From assembly GCA_003427395.1 (NCBI GenBank), contig BFEA01000029.1, forward strand, positions 632,292 through 661,026: a stretch of 28,735 nt of DNA, read 5' to 3'. Each line of letters starts with the position of its first letter. Within the stretch, counting starts at the first letter, position 1. Shown piece by piece: positions 26,481 to 28,735 of the stretch. The notes under the pieces are model-generated. The model did no database searches, was not told where the DNA came from, and worked only from the letters and a program-made list of their open reading frames with translations. This DNA is from Chara braunii (Eukaryota; Streptophyta; Charophyceae; Charales; Characeae). A program made the translations under genes and the position numbers.

Positions 26481-28360
26481 CGCCCTACTAATAAACCTAC
26501 CACCCTGAACACCAATCCGTCCTCTGCCTGCGGACCACCCTGCTAAAACCAACGTACCCCTTCCTGCTTACCGAATAACTTTTAAAGAGTTTTAAGAAAT
26601 ATTCAAAAACTCAGGAAAATCATATACCAACCTGAAAAAAATTAGGGAAACTTCACCTACATCCAAAAAGAGGACAGGAGAGGAAAATTTATCCTCTTTT
26701 CAGATGCAGGTTCTGGCATTCACCCGGGACTCCACAACACATAATAAGCTCACTGCATGACCATCGTAGTTAATCCTTCCCTAAAAAAGCAAACCCCCTG
26801 TTCCTACACTGCCCCCACCGAGAGGCACCCCCTCTCCTCTCGGGTCTCGGGGCCAGTTTGGAACAGCCTATAAACGGACACTTCAACCACCTAAAAGACA
26901 TACAATTCCCCCTAGAGCACACCTCACAGGCTGAATTTCCCCCTATCCTTCTTCCCCACTCCCTCGAAGCAAGACAGTCCTCTCATCCTCACACCCTGCT
27001 ATAAGCAGCCACCCCCTTGCCTTCTCTCCCCAACCGCTAGTGTTGATCCGACCCTAAATCAGCCTGGCCCAGAAAAAAACAATCCCTCAATACCGCCTTC
27101 CCCCTTCCAAGGGTAACACCTCCCACCTTGTGAAACCCTCACGGGGAGGGGCTCCAACCGTAAAGGAGAACCCCACAGATTCACAAAGCAAGACGCAAAT
27201 ATACCGTACAAAGACCCTGGCAAGTTTTGAAACACAATTAACGAAAAAGCCAATCAGAATCATAATTTATGGCGACAGTAATCTCGGCTAGGAAGTTGAG
27301 ATTTGCAGACGTAGATTTTTCAAATAGAAAAATACTTCGGAAGCATACTTTTAGAAATTCAAAATCAAAAGCAAAATTGTGAAATTTGTCTGAAACATCT
27401 TTTGGAAATTAAATTTACAAACAAAATTTAAGAAATTATATGAGATGTCCAATATTGGACTCACGAATATATAAAATCAAGAAAGTAATCCTAATCATAG
27501 TTAAGGTCATCGTTAAGGGAAGCAACTATGTACTAAAGAACATACTCATGAATAGGAATTGCACAGAAAATCACTGCGAGCAATATCAGGAAAACATCAG
27601 TTAGAGAGAATATAATTCACACAAGAAATACTATCGAAATACTCTAAAAAAAAGTAGTCAGCAAAAACATGTTGATCATCAGGCGAAAACAAATACAAGA
27701 TCATACCCAGTCAATCGGAAAAGCAAAAAATCATGAAAATAGAGTAGAAACCTACGAGTACCCAACACACGAGCCTCTCTTCCCGAAACTCACCTCCACA
27801 CTTCACCGACCTTAAGGTATCTCGGCCGCCATTCAACCACTCTGGTCAGTCAAAGTCGAACGGTGACAACAACGGACCGCATCGCGTTTACCAAAACTAT
27901 CCACGCCACGTTGCAGAACCAGGCTGCTGAACCCGCCAACAGCTCCCTATAGGCAGTCCCAGAAGAGGAGAACTCGTGACCTTACAAAGTATTGCACCGT
28001 CTCGTAGAGATAAGCAGCAGCAACAGATTATATCTCCATACGCCAGGAAGCTCGGAAACATCCCACCAAACCAAACCCCGACAACCACCTTCCACTGTTC
28101 CCAATACCTCAACAAAAAAAGTTCACCCTACCCACACTTGATCCATCGCTGTCACTTTCACCCCTCACACACCTTCTCCCTCCCCATCATCAGCTTCCCC
28201 CACCGCTTCATTCCATGACTCGACATCTTCGTGTCGCCACCATCGTATATCTGCTCCGCCACTCATCACAATCGGCCCATCGTGCTGACCCGGTTTCGCG
28301 CCTTGGAAATGTTGGGGCGCAATGCTCGCGGTAGCGCTGCGCCCCCCTATAATGACAATA
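26481..28360. other. No gene recognised; AT-rich from about 27235 to 27760
   Basis: Nearly 1.9 kb without a credible gene on either strand. The first part is C-rich with scattered ccacccc/cctccc. The section 27235-27760 is clearly AT-rich, with many aaaat/gaaa tracts but no long ORF or tRNA. ORFs near 27897-28218 and 28231-28548 have no recognisable domain. Confidence 0.5.
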
Positions 28361-28363
28361 TCA

Positions 28364-28445
28364 GGTTAGGGTCATTACCCGGTTTCGGCTCAGAAGAACT
28401 CAAGGAATACAGTAACTCAAGACTTAGAGAAGAAACTTGCTTGCC
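28364..28445 (-). repeat. Family B fragment
   Basis: On the minus strand it reads agccgaaaccgggtaatgac, preceded by ttgagttcttctg. This matches the region leading into copy c2 (cagccgaagccgggtaatgg at 3647 and the upstream ttcttagattcattct). The core and poly(A) tail are absent. Confidence 0.45.
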
Positions 28446-28527
28446 ATCGAGGGGGGGGCAAGGTTTTCCCGGGCATGAATCGCCCCTGCGGAGAAGTGGT
28501 GTGGGACCTATGGGTTACGGGATTGAT

Positions 28528-28630
28528 AACCCTGCCCCCTCAATATGACACTAGCAGGGGGTAAATAATGCCCTCATGATAACATACAATCCATAGTCCA
28601 TAAGTAACGGCCCTGCCCTCTCAATGATAT
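28528..28630 (+). repeat. Short direct repeat
   Basis: The block ccctgccccctcaatatgac at 28530-28549 resembles ccctgccctctcaatgatat at 28611-28630, in a spacing of about 81 bases. Nature unknown. Confidence 0.4.
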
Positions 28631-28704
28631 CGTCACCCCTGATGTGGTGACAGTAGGCTATGCTAGGATTCCTAGGAACATAGCACCCAAATTGGTCAGG
28701 GGCT

Positions 28705-28705
<1 letters not shown>

Positions 28706-28735
<30 letters not shown>
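28706..28735 (-). repeat. T30 run at window edge, possible poly(A) tail
   Basis: Thirty T follow caggggctg and run off the window. By analogy with the other T runs this is probably the tail of a minus-strand retroposon lying to the right. Confidence 0.5.

Noticed and set aside
27235-27760. AT-rich stretch as an inserted organelle DNA fragment
   Set aside because: No organelle gene, tRNA or rRNA signature is visible; base composition alone is not enough.

Overview
This is a repeat-dominated nuclear window from a large plant-type genome. Signs are a decayed Ty3/gypsy LTR retrotransposon with an initiator-Met-tRNA-type primer site, many poly(A)-tailed retroposons, foldback elements, microsatellites and runs of N (a 168-base gap plus single Ns). 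No bacterial gene organisation is present. My guess is a charophyte green alga such as Chara; that is inference from the general style of the sequence and was not checked by any search.

Layout. Positions 1-7744 hold short retroposon copies sharing one hairpin core, a candidate 2.2-kb poly(A)-tailed retrocopy (943-3195) carrying a broken minus-strand ORF, and a 39-bp insertion with a 12-bp target duplication. Positions 7750-21915 are one minus-strand Ty3/gypsy element about 14.2 kb long. It has two LTRs of about 2.47 kb and a short duplicated flank (atagctg). Read on the minus strand it carries gag (to about 18240), protease (18003-16984), a linker (16935-16567), reverse transcriptase/RNase H (16544-15093), a PHD-type zinc finger (15022-14853), integrase (14657-13424), a microsatellite block with the assembly gap, and a third unrecognised ORF (12225-10497). 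Every coding module is broken. The in-frame stops I could place are all TGA or TAG, none TAA, which fits C-to-T decay at CG and CHG sites. Positions 21922-28735 hold more family-B retroposon sequence, two foldback (MITE-like) elements with related termini, a poly(A)-only insertion with a 17-bp target duplication, tandem duplications and long stretches with no recognisable gene.

How the parts fit. The element's gag, protease, RT/RNase H and integrase once formed a standard gypsy replication set. Unusual are the PHD-like finger between RNase H and integrase and the extra acidic/Arg-rich ORF 3' of pol. The poly(A)-tailed insertions look like products of LINE-type target-primed reverse transcription, but no LINE reverse transcriptase lies in the window. 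No intact, clearly functional host gene was found.
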